Source: CAYUPI01 sp964446585 (GTDB lineage Bacteria > Verrucomicrobiota > Verrucomicrobiia > Limisphaerales > UBA8199). From it: a stretch of 22,930 bases of DNA. The position numbers were made by a program, and so were the translations under genes. Numbering within the stretch: position 1 is the first letter of the stretch; every line of letters starts with the position of its first letter. The notes beneath the pieces were generated by a model. It was not told the origin of the DNA. It made no database searches and saw only the letters and a list, made by a program, of their open reading frames with translations. Shown here in pieces: positions 1 through 7,892 of this stretch. Location: positions 1-22,930 of the forward strand of contig CAYUPI010000080.1 of NCBI GenBank assembly GCA_964446585.1, read 5' to 3'.

Positions 1-120
1 TTTGCCGGCGTCCACAAATTCCCTGCGCGCGTCAAATGCGCCATCCTCGCCTGGCACGCTGTCATGGCCGCGCTCAAAGGTGAAGGCCAGCCCGTGACCA
101 CCGAAACCGAGGAGACGTAA
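1..120 (+). CDS. sufU: SufU-type Fe-S cluster scaffold/sulfur acceptor, C-terminal fragment
   Basis: The first frame is open from the window edge and ends at TAA 118-120, giving 39 residues. The stretch GVHKFPARVKCAILAWHA closely matches what I remember of the C-terminus of Bacillus-type SufU (GVSKFPARIKCATLSWKA), including the last conserved cysteine, which in that family is a zinc/cluster ligand. After this motif comes a short acidic tail rich in Thr and Glu. SufU accepts persulfide sulfur from SufS during Fe-S cluster assembly in the cytoplasm. Only the end of the gene is present, so the start, the other two cysteines and the operon upstream cannot be seen. Other suf genes lie 6 kb downstream on the same strand. 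Identification is by family memory on a short segment, but the motif is distinctive. Confidence 0.8.
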   Translation, partial: FAGVHKFPARVKCAILAWHAVMAALKGEGQPVTTETEET

Positions 121-528
121 GCACGAAGAACACTCGACTTCGTCCTCGTCCTTGATCTTCTTCGCTCACCTTTTTCCCGGCCTTTCTCATGCCCGCAGCG
201 AAAATGAGAGTAACGCTTCAATAACCTGTTAGTAACTTTTCATAACTTTCCCTCGATCTGAACGCATCAAACCGACAATCTACCGAGAGGATGAACTTTG
301 GGGGCAACGCTCATCGCCTTGGTGCGCAGCGCGTGCGTCTCTCTGCGGCCGGATGTCCCACATCGGCGAACCACTACCACACTGCCAGTCCCACAGAAGC
401 CCTTATGCGGGACCGGCCTTCCGATCCGGAAACAGACTGCTGATATGCTCAGGCAACTATCATACAATTAATAATAGTCCATTTTGTGCTGCCAGCAAAA
501 TTGGATTAATACCGGTCAGAAGGAACAT
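121..528. other. Intergenic region between sufU and the giant secreted protein
   Basis: This 408-bp stretch holds no convincing gene; a short minus-strand open frame at 267-467 has no recognisable features. It is more AT-rich than its neighbours, particularly around 210-260 and 455-515. It contains small hairpins, such as TTCCG/CGGAA around 419-431, and a stronger stem-loop just before the ribosome binding site of the next gene. A TACAAT hexamer at 463-468 resembles a -10 box but has no good -35 partner. It is the likely promoter region of the secreted protein gene. Confidence 0.5.
479..504 (+). promoter_or_regulatory. Stem-loop in the leader of the giant secreted protein gene
   Basis: The sequence folds into a stem-loop: an outer CCATTTTG/CAAAATTGG pairing with one bulge and an inner GCTG-C-CAGC hairpin. 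It ends 14 bases before the AGAAGGA ribosome binding site at 518-524. It could stabilise the 5' end of the mRNA or tune translation. No T-tract follows, so it is not a classical terminator. The structure is visible directly; the role is inference. Confidence 0.35.
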
Positions 529-3500
529 ATGAAAAGACCAGTACTCTATACTGCACTGCACGTCCTTATTGCTTACGTAATCGTCGCTCTCTGCACCAAC
601 GCCCTGCTGGGCGACGTTCCTCATTATCAGGGAAAGGTCATTCTAATCGTGGACAACTCCGCGACGGGAAGTCTCAGTGCGAAACTTGACCGCCTTGTTG
701 TCGATCTTGTCGGTGATGGATGGCGTGTCTTACGGCACGACGTTGATCCCGGCCCCAACGTGTACGACAGCAACTTCACCACGGCGAATGCTCCGAGGGT
801 TCGCGAGGTGCGTTCGCTGATTCGCGCAGATTATCTGGCGTCACCGAGTGAAGTGAAGGCCGTGTTTCTCATCGGTCATGTGCCGGTGCCCTATTCCGGC
901 ACGGATTATGGTGTTTCGGGCGGACACTATCTTGGCGCGGGGCCTTCCGATGCCTTTTATGGAGACACGATTTCACCCTATGGCTTCGGAGGGTGGACCG
1001 ATACTCAAAGTGCCCCAGCAACACCCGGCTTGCCGCAATTCACAAACGCGCCAAACGACGGCAAGTTCGATCAGAATACTCCGCCTGCGTTGACTAAGCT
1101 GGGTGTGGGACGGGTGGATCTGTACAACCTCCCGACGTTTGTCGACCCGCCGAGCATTTTAATTTCGCGGTATTTGGACAAGAACCATGATTTTCGACAG
1201 GCCGCGGCCAATTTGTCACCACCGCGCCGTGCCCTCATCGCTCAGTGGGGAAACCCGGACCAGCCAGACAAGCCAGTTGACGTCCAGTTCGCTCCTGATG
1301 ATCAGGGAATAAATGCGGTATTTGGGACGAGCAGCGTGCAGCGTTTTAAAGCGACAACGTTACTGTGGTTTTCTCAATATACGGGTGACGTTCAAAACCA
1401 GGCATACCTGCTTGGATACGGGGGCGGAAACGGGACCATCACGTCCGCGCATGGCATTGGCACCACAGGCCCGAATCCTGTAGGGCCTAATTTGGCCGCC
1501 GAGGGGGTGACGAGCATGGATGACACGAGTTGTTGCGGCACGAGCTGCTCATGCACCGACAGCGTACACAACAACTTCGCGCAGTTCAGTTCCCGGGTGG
1601 TCTTTGTGAATTTGTACGGGAGCTTTTTCGGTTCGTGGGATCAAGAAGATGTTCTTCTCCGTGGGCCGCTTGCCAATGCTTACGATCCGGCAAACGGAAA
1701 GTACGGGTACGGCCTCGCGGTGGTGTGGGGACAAGGATTCGGCCTTGACCTGCCGACGATGAAGAAGCGCGCCTTGGGGGACTGGTTGGGCGACGCGCTG
1801 TTCATTCGAGATGATTCCACTAATTTGAACGTGAACCTGGGCTTAATGGGAGATCCCACCCTGCGTATGCATGCCGTGCAACCCCCGTCCGGAGTCACGG
1901 CTGCGAGGGGAGTTGGCAACGTAATGCTGACTTGGACGCCTTCTCCTGATACTGCTGTAAGCGGGTATAATATTTATCGAGGACCGACGCAAAAAGGGCC
2001 GTACGTTCTTGTGAACACCGGAGGACCTGTCCTCGGCGCGTCCTATACGACCGCCAGCCCTCCGGTAGGCGATCCCCCGGACAACTACTACATGGTGAGA
2101 GCGCTAAAGACTGAAACAATCGCCACTGGTGAGAGTTACGTCAATATGAGTGAAGGCGCCATGAGCAGCCCGTCAGGAGTAGCTGTGCCTTATCTTGCGA
2201 TACTTAGTGCACCAGTGAACCAAATAGCGGTCGTTCACAGCGTTGACGGTGTGGCCAACGCTGCAGCCCTAAGCGTGGATGCGTTAGGGATCGATGCGGC
2301 ATGGAACGAGCAAATGGCCTACCAGTGGTACAAAGTGACTCCTCCGATAGATACCCCAGTCGGGGCGAATGCGCCCGAACTGTTAATCCGCGGACTACAG
2401 ATCAGCGACAGCGGAAACTACTACGTTAAAGTAACACGCGGCTCAGCATCGATCACAAGTGCTGCGATTGCCTTGACAGCCACCGATCCGCCCCACGCGG
2501 TGGCCGACACTTATTCGGTGGTACATGACACTTCCCAGGACCTCGATGTGTTGGCCAACGACACAGACCCTGACCAACCCAACTCTGCTCTCAGCATCGT
2601 CTCCGTGTCAGGGATATTAACACACCCAGAGGGGGGGGCGATGGCCACGAAAACAACGGATAGCCGCTATATCCGCTTCAGCGCGGGTCGCGGGTGTCTC
2701 AGCGGTCCGGTAACGTTCACTTACATCGTGTCCGATGGCGCAAGCTGGGACCAGGCGACCGTTACTGTGAATATCATACCTTCCCCAGCCATCCCTGCGC
2801 CTGCATTGTCTTTCATTGCGGACCAACAAATGGCCGAGGACACCGTCATAGATGTCCCCTTTACAGCAACCGATAACATGTCTGTCGACACTCCCGACAA
2901 TATGACATACGTTGCGACCTGCTCGGATCCAAATCTGGTTCCAAATGTAAACTTTAGTTTTACCGGGAACGGGAACGACAGGGTCCTTCACGTTCGAGGC
3001 GGACTTCATCGCGTCGGCACTGGAACGATCACCGTCCAAGCTACCGATCCAGATTGCGCTTCGGCCACTTCGACATTTCAACTGACGATTAATCCACTAA
3101 ACGTGCCGACGATGCTGGCCAGTGGTTTTTCCGGTAGCGATTTCCAGTTTACGATCAATGGCCCGGCAAATTCCTCAGTAGAAATCAAGGAAAGCGACGA
3201 CCTGGTGAACTGGGTCTCCATCCGTACCGTGACTCTTAACGGGAACCTCTACAGCTTCACCGACAGCACAGTCGGTTCCCAGATGCATCGTTTTTATTCG
3301 GCCACTGGAGCCAATGGGTGTGGGGCGAACATGGTAGGTTTCATCAAGGTATTGGTCCCCGGTAAGGACGATTGCGGCGGCGGAGGTAAGGCACTCGTAG
3401 CCAACCAGTTGAACAATCCTTCGGGTAACACGATCGGTGTGTTGCTGCCCAACGTGCCTAATGGGACAAAGGTGCTAAAGTTCGACCTTTCGTCACAGTC

Positions 3501-4490
3501 TCCCCAAATAGCGACGAAGGTGCCGTTCCTAGGAGGCTGGGTCGGCGGCTCGGGGCCCTCGACAACCCTGAACCCGGGAGAGGGGGCCTATATCCAGAAT
3601 CCGACCAGCACGGCGTTGACCTTTGCCTTCATTGGTGACGTGCCTCAGGGCCAGCAAGTCAACAGCGGCTTTCCGGTGACGTCAGGGCAATCGGGGATCT
3701 TGAGCTCGATTATTCCGCGCTCGGTGGGATTGGATCAACTGGGTTTTCCAATCTTGAGCGGGGACACAATTTACCGATTTAACCCGGCAAGCCAGGCATC
3801 TGAGGCAACGACATTCAATAACGGCGCCTGGTCACCCGGGGTTTTCACTCCGGGATTCGGTGAGGCCTTCCGGATTCAATCGGGCGCAAGCCAGGCCAGA
3901 ACATGGACTGAAAATATTTCGGCTTGTCCACTCCCCCCGTCCCTTGGAGGAGGCTCTTTTGCAGGCGACGACTTCAGATTCGCGATAACCTGGTCGAGCG
4001 GAGGACGCGTGAACGTGGAAGCAAGCGCAGACCTGGTGAACTGGACGACCTTGAGCCAGCCGATTGTCAGTGGAGGAAGTTACTCTTTCGTTGATCCCGG
4101 CGCGGGTGCGGCTAGCCACCGCTACTACCGAGCTAAAGCGAGCAACACATGCTCAGCCAATCTTTACGGTTTCATGAAGGTTTCGGTTCCCGGAAAAGTT
4201 GGTGACGCCGGCGGTCTGGCATTGGTTGCCAATCAACTAAATAATCCCGCCGGCAACACCATNNNNNNNNNNNNNNNNNNNNNNNNNNNNNNNNNNNNNN
4301 NNNNNNNNNNNNNNNNNNNNNNNNNNNNNNNNNNNNNNNNNNNNNNNNNNNNNNNNNNNNNNCTACTTTCAATGGCAGCACTTGGGATAACGGAATTTTA
4401 GCTCCTGGGGTGGGTGAGGCCTTCTGGATCCAATCGGGCGCTAGTCAAGCCAGAGCATGGACTGAATTCCTGCCCGGGTGCTCGCCCTAA
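529..4490 (+). CDS. Giant secreted multidomain protein with C25/gingipain-like region (interrupted by assembly gap)
   Basis: The ATG at 529 follows AGAAGGA by four bases and begins a clear signal peptide (MKRPVLYTALHVLIAYVIVALC). Residues about 35-450 resemble the caspase-like C25/gingipain fold family: VKAVFLIGHVPVPYSG, LYGSFFGSWD and LGLMGDPTLRMH are typical landmarks. I cannot assign a catalytic Cys/His pair, so peptidase activity is unproven. Then follow an FN3 module (about 452-550), an Ig-like module (about 560-650), two cadherin-like modules (about 650-860) and two copies of a module of about 277 residues containing NQLNNP(S/A)GNT and GEAF(R/W)IQSGASQAR. A 100-N gap at 4263-4362 lies in the second copy. 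Read straight through the Ns, the frame stops at 4401; the homologous frame after the gap is shifted and ends at TAA 4488-4490, which I take as the true end. Exported or surface location and adhesion or degradation are likely; substrate unknown. Confidence 0.8.
3121..3951 (+). repeat. Coding tandem module, copy 1
   Basis: This segment of about 277 residues starts at SGFSGSDFQF and runs through DLVNW, GFIKVLVPGK, ALVANQLNNPSGNT, GEGAYIQNPT, GDTIYRFNPASQ and GEAFRIQSGASQAR. The same ordered landmarks recur in copy 2, which shows an internal duplication. The amino acid match is clear and the DNA match is moderate, so the duplication is probably old. Confidence 0.75.
3952..4490 (+). repeat. Coding tandem module, copy 2 (contains the assembly gap)
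   Basis: The copy begins GSFAGDDFRF, repeats DLVNW, GFMKVSVPGK and LALVANQLNNPAGNT, breaks at the N run, and resumes as TFNGSTWDNGILAPGVGEAFWIQSG up to the stop at 4488-4490. By alignment to copy 1, the spacing between the GNT codon and the TF codon should be about 381 bases but is 107 here, so about 374 bases are really missing rather than 100. Confidence 0.75.
4263..4362. other. Scaffold gap of 100 N
   Basis: There are exactly 100 undetermined bases, the usual placeholder for a gap of unknown size. It falls within the second copy of a coding repeat, a common cause of assembly breaks, and it disrupts the reading frame of the secreted protein. Confidence 0.99.
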
Positions 4491-4793
4491 GCGAGAACCA
4501 GCTGGCGGTGCCCAGGTCCGGAGCGACAGCGATCTCAACAGGGTGTGAACCAATGCAAGAGACGTCCCACAAAATTTAGCGCTGGCGACTTCTCGGCTAC
4601 GAACTCTGCTCGAGCGCCAGAAAGCCCGCCTGCATGAAACTGGATTTCCAACCCCGCAAGCATTCGCGGCTTGTGACGCCGCTTGTCCCGCCGTAGCTCC
4701 CGAGCACCGATGGATCCGGCTTGGCTCGGGAAAGATATCGGAGCTCCTTTCACCATTATGCAGCTTTCGGACGTCGCACCCTTCCTCAAGCTA
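4491..4793. other. Intergenic region left of the IS630 element
   Basis: This stretch of about 300 bp has no gene that I can support. A minus-strand open frame at 4535-4789 lacks recognisable motifs and a ribosome binding site. The IS630 element was inserted at the right edge of this region, at a CTAG site. Confidence 0.5.
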
Positions 4794-4822
4794 GAGAATT
4801 TTAAATAAAGTTGTAGCCATAA
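4794..4822 (+). repeat. IS630 left terminal inverted repeat
   Basis: The repeat begins GAGAATTTTAAATAAAG and continues TTGTAGCCATAA. It pairs with the right end with mismatches only at positions 4 and 27. The AT-rich outer half probably also contributes to the transposase promoter. Confidence 0.93.
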
Positions 4823-4848
4823 AATTGGCCGTGTGGTAAGGTCCGTCC

Positions 4849-5280
4849 ATGCGAACGATTTCCTTGGACTTGCGCGAACGGATCCTGACTTCCTACGACC
4901 AGAAAGAGGGCACGCGTGAGGAGATCGCCCAGCGCTACCGAGTCTCTTTGGGCATGGTCAAAAAGCTCCTCCAACAGCGCCGTCACACCGGCGATATTCG
5001 GCCCCGCTATTATCGATGCGGACGCAGGCCCAAGATCGTGCCGAGGCACCAGCAAAGATTCCGTGAATTGTTGGAGCGCAAGCCAGACCTGACGCTGGAG
5101 CAGCTGCGGCAGGCCACCGCCCTGGACTGTACCGTTCAGGCCATCCACTACGTGCTGGAGAAAATGGGCCTGACATATAAAAAAAGACACTCCGCGCCAC
5201 CGAACAAGGCCGGCCGGATATTGCGCGGGCGCGCCGGAACTGGCGGCGGCAGCAGGCGTCCTTCGACCCAGCCCGACTGA
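4849..5280 (+). CDS. IS630 transposase, N-terminal DNA-binding frame (OrfA)
   Basis: This frame of 143 codons begins at ATG 4849, with TAAGG a short way upstream. It starts MRTISLDLRERILTSYDQKE and carries a helix-turn-helix of the kind that binds the terminal repeats (EEIAQRYRVSLGMVKKLLQQ, about residues 24-43), then a second helical region with LTLEQLR and AIHYVLEKMGLTYKKR, which is typical for IS630 transposases just before the catalytic domain. After the A7 run at 5179-5185 the sequence in this frame loses family likeness and stops at 5280. The catalytic domain continues in the -1 frame, so the functional protein is probably the fusion of this frame with the next one. Alone it might act as a DNA-binding regulator. 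Confidence 0.88.
   Translation: MRTISLDLRERILTSYDQKEGTREEIAQRYRVSLGMVKKLLQQRRHTGDIRPRYYRCGRRPKIVPRHQQRFRELLERKPDLTLEQLRQATALDCTVQAIHYVLEKMGLTYKKRHSAPPNKAGRILRGRAGTGGGSRRPSTQPD
5179..5186 (+). promoter_or_regulatory. Putative slippery site (A7G) for -1 frameshift in IS630 transposase
   Basis: OrfA reads TAT AAA AAA AGA across seven adenines, and the catalytic frame reads AAA AAG ACA in the -1 register. Protein similarity to IS630 transposases switches frame here. A-site slippage on AAA, or transcriptional insertion of one A, would produce the fusion. I did not find an obvious stimulatory hairpin by eye. Confidence 0.55.
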
Positions 5281-5786
5281 TCTTTCTGGACGAGTCCAGC
5301 GCCAAGACCAACATGACCCGGCTGCGAGGCCGGGCTTTGCGCGGAGAGCGGGTTCAGGGCAGCACTCCGCATGGTCACTGGAACAGCACCACGATCATTG
5401 GAGCGATGCGCCTGGACGGTTCCACCGCCTGCATGACCATTGAAGGAGCGACCGATGCGCCAGTCTTTGAAGCCTACGTGCGCCAAGTCTTATGCCCGAC
5501 GCTGCGTCCGGGCGACCGAGTCGTGATGGACAACCTTTCCCCGCACAAGAGCCCGGAGAGCCTCTCCTTAATTGCGCAAGCCGGGGCCCAGGTCATGTTC
5601 CTGCCGGCTTATTCGCCGGACTTCAATCCCATTGAGCAGATGTGGAGCAAAGTCAAAAACACCCTCCGCGGCTTGGAAGCCCGAACGCAGCCCTCGTTGA
5701 TGGCAGCGATCGGCCAAGCGCTGGCCGGCATCACGCGCCAAGACGCAATCAATTGGTTTGCCCATTGTGGCTACAACTTTATTTAA
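5181..5786 (+). CDS. IS630 transposase, catalytic DDE frame (OrfB, reached by -1 frameshift)
   Basis: The frame is open from 5181 to TAA 5784-5786 and carries the family-typical continuation KKTLRATEQGRPD, then LIFLDESSA (first Asp, codon 5289-5291), VVMDNLSPHKS (second Asp) and PAYSPDFNPIEQMWSKVKN (the Glu). The DDE triad is therefore complete. The first ATG of this frame, at 5313, lies after the first catalytic Asp, and I find no ATG, GTG or TTG in frame before it. An active enzyme therefore needs ribosomal or transcriptional slippage from OrfA, most plausibly at the A7 run at 5179-5185. The alternative is that a single-base loss has inactivated a once continuous gene. Confidence 0.85.
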   Translation, partial: KKTLRATEQGRPDIARARRNWRRQQASFDPARLIFLDESSAKTNMTRLRGRALRGERVQGSTPHGHWNSTTIIGAMRLDGSTACMTIEGATDAPVFEAYVRQVLCPTLRPGDRVVMDNLSPHKSPESLSLIAQAGAQVMFLPAYSPDFNPIEQMWSKVKNTLRGLEARTQPSLMAAIGQALAGITRQDAINWFAHCGYNFI

Positions 5787-5793
5787 AATGCTC
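5765..5793 (-). repeat. IS630 right terminal inverted repeat
   Basis: Read on the minus strand it begins GAGCATTTTAAATAAAG and continues TTGTAGCCACAA, matching the left end. The stop codon of the transposase (TAA 5784-5786) lies inside this repeat. Confidence 0.93.
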
Positions 5794-5933
5794 TAGCGCC
5801 GCAAGAATTTTGGGCTCTGTACCGGACTGGCGTCGCATCTTGTGACCGCATAGTTGCATTTTTCACTTCTTGCCGTGCCCGAATGGAGTGGCGGCGGGTA
5901 TAAGCTTCATCGATTTGAGTTTTTCCCGATCCC

Positions 5934-5988
5934 TTCCAACATTCCAGCGTACCACCATTCCACCATCCCGGCATTCTATCATTCCAAG
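5934..5988. repeat. CCACCATTCC-type simple repeat, copy upstream of sufT
   Basis: The segment contains TCCAACATTCCA followed by variants of ACCATTCC, ACCATCCC and GCATTC. A closely related segment, beginning with the same 12 bases, lies at 8467-8510 after the rhodanese-like gene. Both are non-coding and on the same strand relative to the suf genes. I take this as a dispersed intergenic repeat of the genome; its function is unknown. Confidence 0.6.
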
Positions 5989-6036
5989 TTTTCGCTTTCT
6001 GCTTTCTCCCTCCCTCCTCTGAAGTCAGGTTTGATC

Positions 6037-6065
6037 GCGACAAACGGCGCAGCATCGGCTATATT
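6037..6065 (+). promoter_or_regulatory. Candidate sigma-70-type promoter of the suf group
   Basis: GCGACA (6037-6042, four of six bases of the -35 consensus) and TATATT (6060-6065, five of six of the -10 consensus) are separated by 17 bp. Transcription would start only about six bases before the sufT ATG, giving an almost leaderless mRNA, consistent with the absence of a Shine-Dalgarno sequence there. This rests on consensus match only. Confidence 0.35.
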
Positions 6066-6077
6066 TTGTCTTGATTT

Positions 6078-6626
6078 ATGAACGAAAACGAATCCCTTAC
6101 GTTGACGCGCGACGTTGAAGCCTCGCTGATCCCGGTCGGCACCAAAGTGACCTTGCAGAAAGGCGGGCAGGCCTACATCACTCAGTCGCTTGGCGGAAGC
6201 TACACTGTCGTTGTCAATGGCAATATGTTCCGGATCGAGGGCAAAGATGCCGATGCTCTTGGGATAGTGGTCGCTGCCAAGCCCGCCAGCACCGGCGCTC
6301 TGGTCACGCAGGAAGGGCTGGAGAAGGAGATCTGGAACCAGTTGCGCAGTTGTTATGACCCGGAGATCCCCGTGAACGTCGTGGACCTGGGCCTCATCTA
6401 CGATTGCCATCTTTCTCCGCTGAGCACGGGAAGTTTCAAAGCCGATGTCAAAATGACGTTGACGGCGCCCGGCTGCGGCATGGGGCCGGCCCTGGCGCAG
6501 GACGTCCAAAACAAGCTGCTCGGCCTTGAAGGCGTGGACGACGTTTCGGTTGAATTGGTCTGGGATCCTCCCTGGAACCAGAGCATGATTAGCGAAGCCG
6601 GCAAGCTGCAGCTCGGGCTGATGTAA
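6078..6626 (+). CDS. sufT: SufT-like Fe-S cluster maturation protein (MIP18/DUF59 domain)
   Basis: The product has 182 residues. The N-terminal 70 residues form the extra domain seen in SufT proteins (VPGT-like LIPVGTKVTLQKGGQAYITQSLGGSYTV). From about residue 80 comes the MIP18/DUF59 domain with its signature DPEIPVNVVDLGLIYDC, including the conserved Asp-Pro-Glu and the Cys that follows, then LTAPGCGMGPALAQDV with the second conserved Cys and VELVWDPPWN near the end. SufT acts in the cytoplasm as an accessory factor in Fe-S protein maturation under high demand. The stop TAA at 6624-6626 is followed directly by the ATG of sufS, so the two are translationally coupled. The ATG at 6078 has no Shine-Dalgarno; it may be read from a near-leaderless transcript. 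Confidence 0.92.
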   Translation: MNENESLTLTRDVEASLIPVGTKVTLQKGGQAYITQSLGGSYTVVVNGNMFRIEGKDADALGIVVAAKPASTGALVTQEGLEKEIWNQLRSCYDPEIPVNVVDLGLIYDCHLSPLSTGSFKADVKMTLTAPGCGMGPALAQDVQNKLLGLEGVDDVSVELVWDPPWNQSMISEAGKLQLGLM

Positions 6627-7892
6627 ATGACGACCGAAACTGCCACGCCAACAGAGGAGACTAAGACTACGGAATGGGCCGGCCTGCGGGCTGACTTTCC
6701 GATCCTCGATCAGAAGGTCCACGGCCAGCCGCTGATTTATTTCGACAATGCCGCCACCACGCAGAAACCGCGAGTGGTGCTCGAAACCCTGCGCCGGTAT
6801 TACGAGCGCGACAACGCGAACGTCCATCGCGGCATTCATGAGCTGAGCAATCGGGCGACCGCTGGATTCGAAGCCGCCCGGGCGCGTGCAGCCCAATTCA
6901 TCAACGCGCGCAGCGCCGACGAGATCGTCTTCACTCGTGGCACGACCGAGGGCATCAACCTCGTCGCGCAGACCTGGGGCCTGCAGAACATCAAACCCGG
7001 CGACAAAATCCTGCTCACTGAGATGGAGCACCACAGCAACATCGTGCCATGGCAATTGCTGGCGGAACGGACCGGTGCCCGCCTGCTCTATTTCCCAATC
7101 ACGGGCGATATTGGATTGCTGGATCTGAACCGGCTCGACGAGTGGCTGACGCCCGAGGTCAAGCTGTTTGCCATGACGCATATCTCGAATTCGCTGGGGA
7201 CGATCAACCCCGTCGCCGAACTCTGCTCCCGGGCGCGCAAAATGGGCGCGACGACCCTGGTGGACGCCGCGCAGAGCACCGGACATCGCCCGGTGGACGT
7301 GCAGGAGATCGGTTGCGATTTCCTGGCGTTTTCCGGCCACAAAATGTGCGGGCCGACCGGTATCGGCGTGCTCTACGGCCGCCAGGAATTGCTGGAGAAA
7401 CTGCCGCCATACCAGGGCGGCGGCGAAATGATCCTCAATGTCGATTTTCAGCGCAGCACCTGGAAACACGCGCCGCACCGGTTCGAGGCCGGCACACCCG
7501 ACATCTCGGGCGCTATCGGCTTGCACGCCGCGATGGATTATCTGGAGGGAATTGGCCGTCGGAAAATCGCCGAGCACGACCAGGAACTCGGCGCTTACGC
7601 CTACGCGCGGCTATCGCAACTCAAAGGCGGCATCCGGTTATTTGGCCCACACATCGGCAGGGCCGGGGTGGTAAGTTTCCTGCTGAAAGACATCCACGCC
7701 CACGACGTTGTCACCGCGGCGGACCAGGGCGGTGTGGCCTTGCGCGGCGGTCATCATTGCAACCAACCGCTCATGCGCCGGCTGGGCGTCGAGTCCACCG
7801 CCCGCGCAAGTTTTTACTTTTACAACACGTTCGAGGAAATCGACCGGTTCGTGAAAGTGTTGGGTGAGGTTCAACGCTTCTTTGGAACATGA
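6627..7892 (+). CDS. sufS: SufS group II cysteine desulfurase
   Basis: The product is a PLP enzyme of 421 residues that takes sulfur from L-cysteine, forming alanine and an enzyme persulfide that feeds Fe-S cluster assembly. Motifs appear in the expected order: FPILDQKVHGQPLIYFDNAATTQKP near the N-terminus, NVHRGIHELS, TRGTTEGIN, EMEHHSNIVPWQ (His near the PLP ring), DAAQSTGH, FSGHKMCGPTGIGVLYG with the PLP lysine at about residue 239, and LRGGHHCNQPLMRRLG with the catalytic Cys at about 378. The usual RAGHHCAQP is here RGGHHCNQP, a mild variation. The length is normal, with a short Thr/Glu-rich N-terminal extension. It begins immediately after sufT and its stop overlaps the next gene by four bases (ATGA), so it is part of one operon. 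Confidence 0.96.
   Translation: MTTETATPTEETKTTEWAGLRADFPILDQKVHGQPLIYFDNAATTQKPRVVLETLRRYYERDNANVHRGIHELSNRATAGFEAARARAAQFINARSADEIVFTRGTTEGINLVAQTWGLQNIKPGDKILLTEMEHHSNIVPWQLLAERTGARLLYFPITGDIGLLDLNRLDEWLTPEVKLFAMTHISNSLGTINPVAELCSRARKMGATTLVDAAQSTGHRPVDVQEIGCDFLAFSGHKMCGPTGIGVLYGRQELLEKLPPYQGGGEMILNVDFQRSTWKHAPHRFEAGTPDISGAIGLHAAMDYLEGIGRRKIAEHDQELGAYAYARLSQLKGGIRLFGPHIGRAGVVSFLLKDIHAHDVVTAADQGGVALRGGHHCNQPLMRRLGVESTARASFYFYNTFEEIDRFVKVLGEVQRFFGT

Larger units (their letters stand above)
4794..5793 (+). mobile_element. IS630-family insertion sequence, complete, 1000 bp
   Basis: The element is bounded by near-perfect terminal inverted repeats (4794-4822 and 5765-5793, 27 of 29 matching) and flanked by the dinucleotide TA at 4792-4793 and 5794-5795. 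This is the TA target duplication characteristic of the IS630/Tc1-mariner group. Removing the element and one TA rebuilds GCTAGC, so the target core is CTAG, the preferred site reported for IS630 itself. The transposase lies in two overlapping frames. Close matching of the TIRs and intact DDE residues suggest recent, possibly still active, transposition. Confidence 0.93.
5796..6077. other. Intergenic region upstream of sufT
   Basis: About 280 bp without a supported gene. It carries a run of CCATTCC/CCATCCC-type repeats (5934-5988), a pyrimidine-rich stretch at about 5990-6022 and the likely sufT promoter near 6037-6065. Confidence 0.5.

Noticed and set aside
5979..7577. A 532-codon open frame on the minus strand opposite sufT and sufS
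   Set aside because: It lies wholly antisense to two well-recognised genes, has no family motifs, and is explained by the GC-rich codon use of sufS; treated as a shadow frame.
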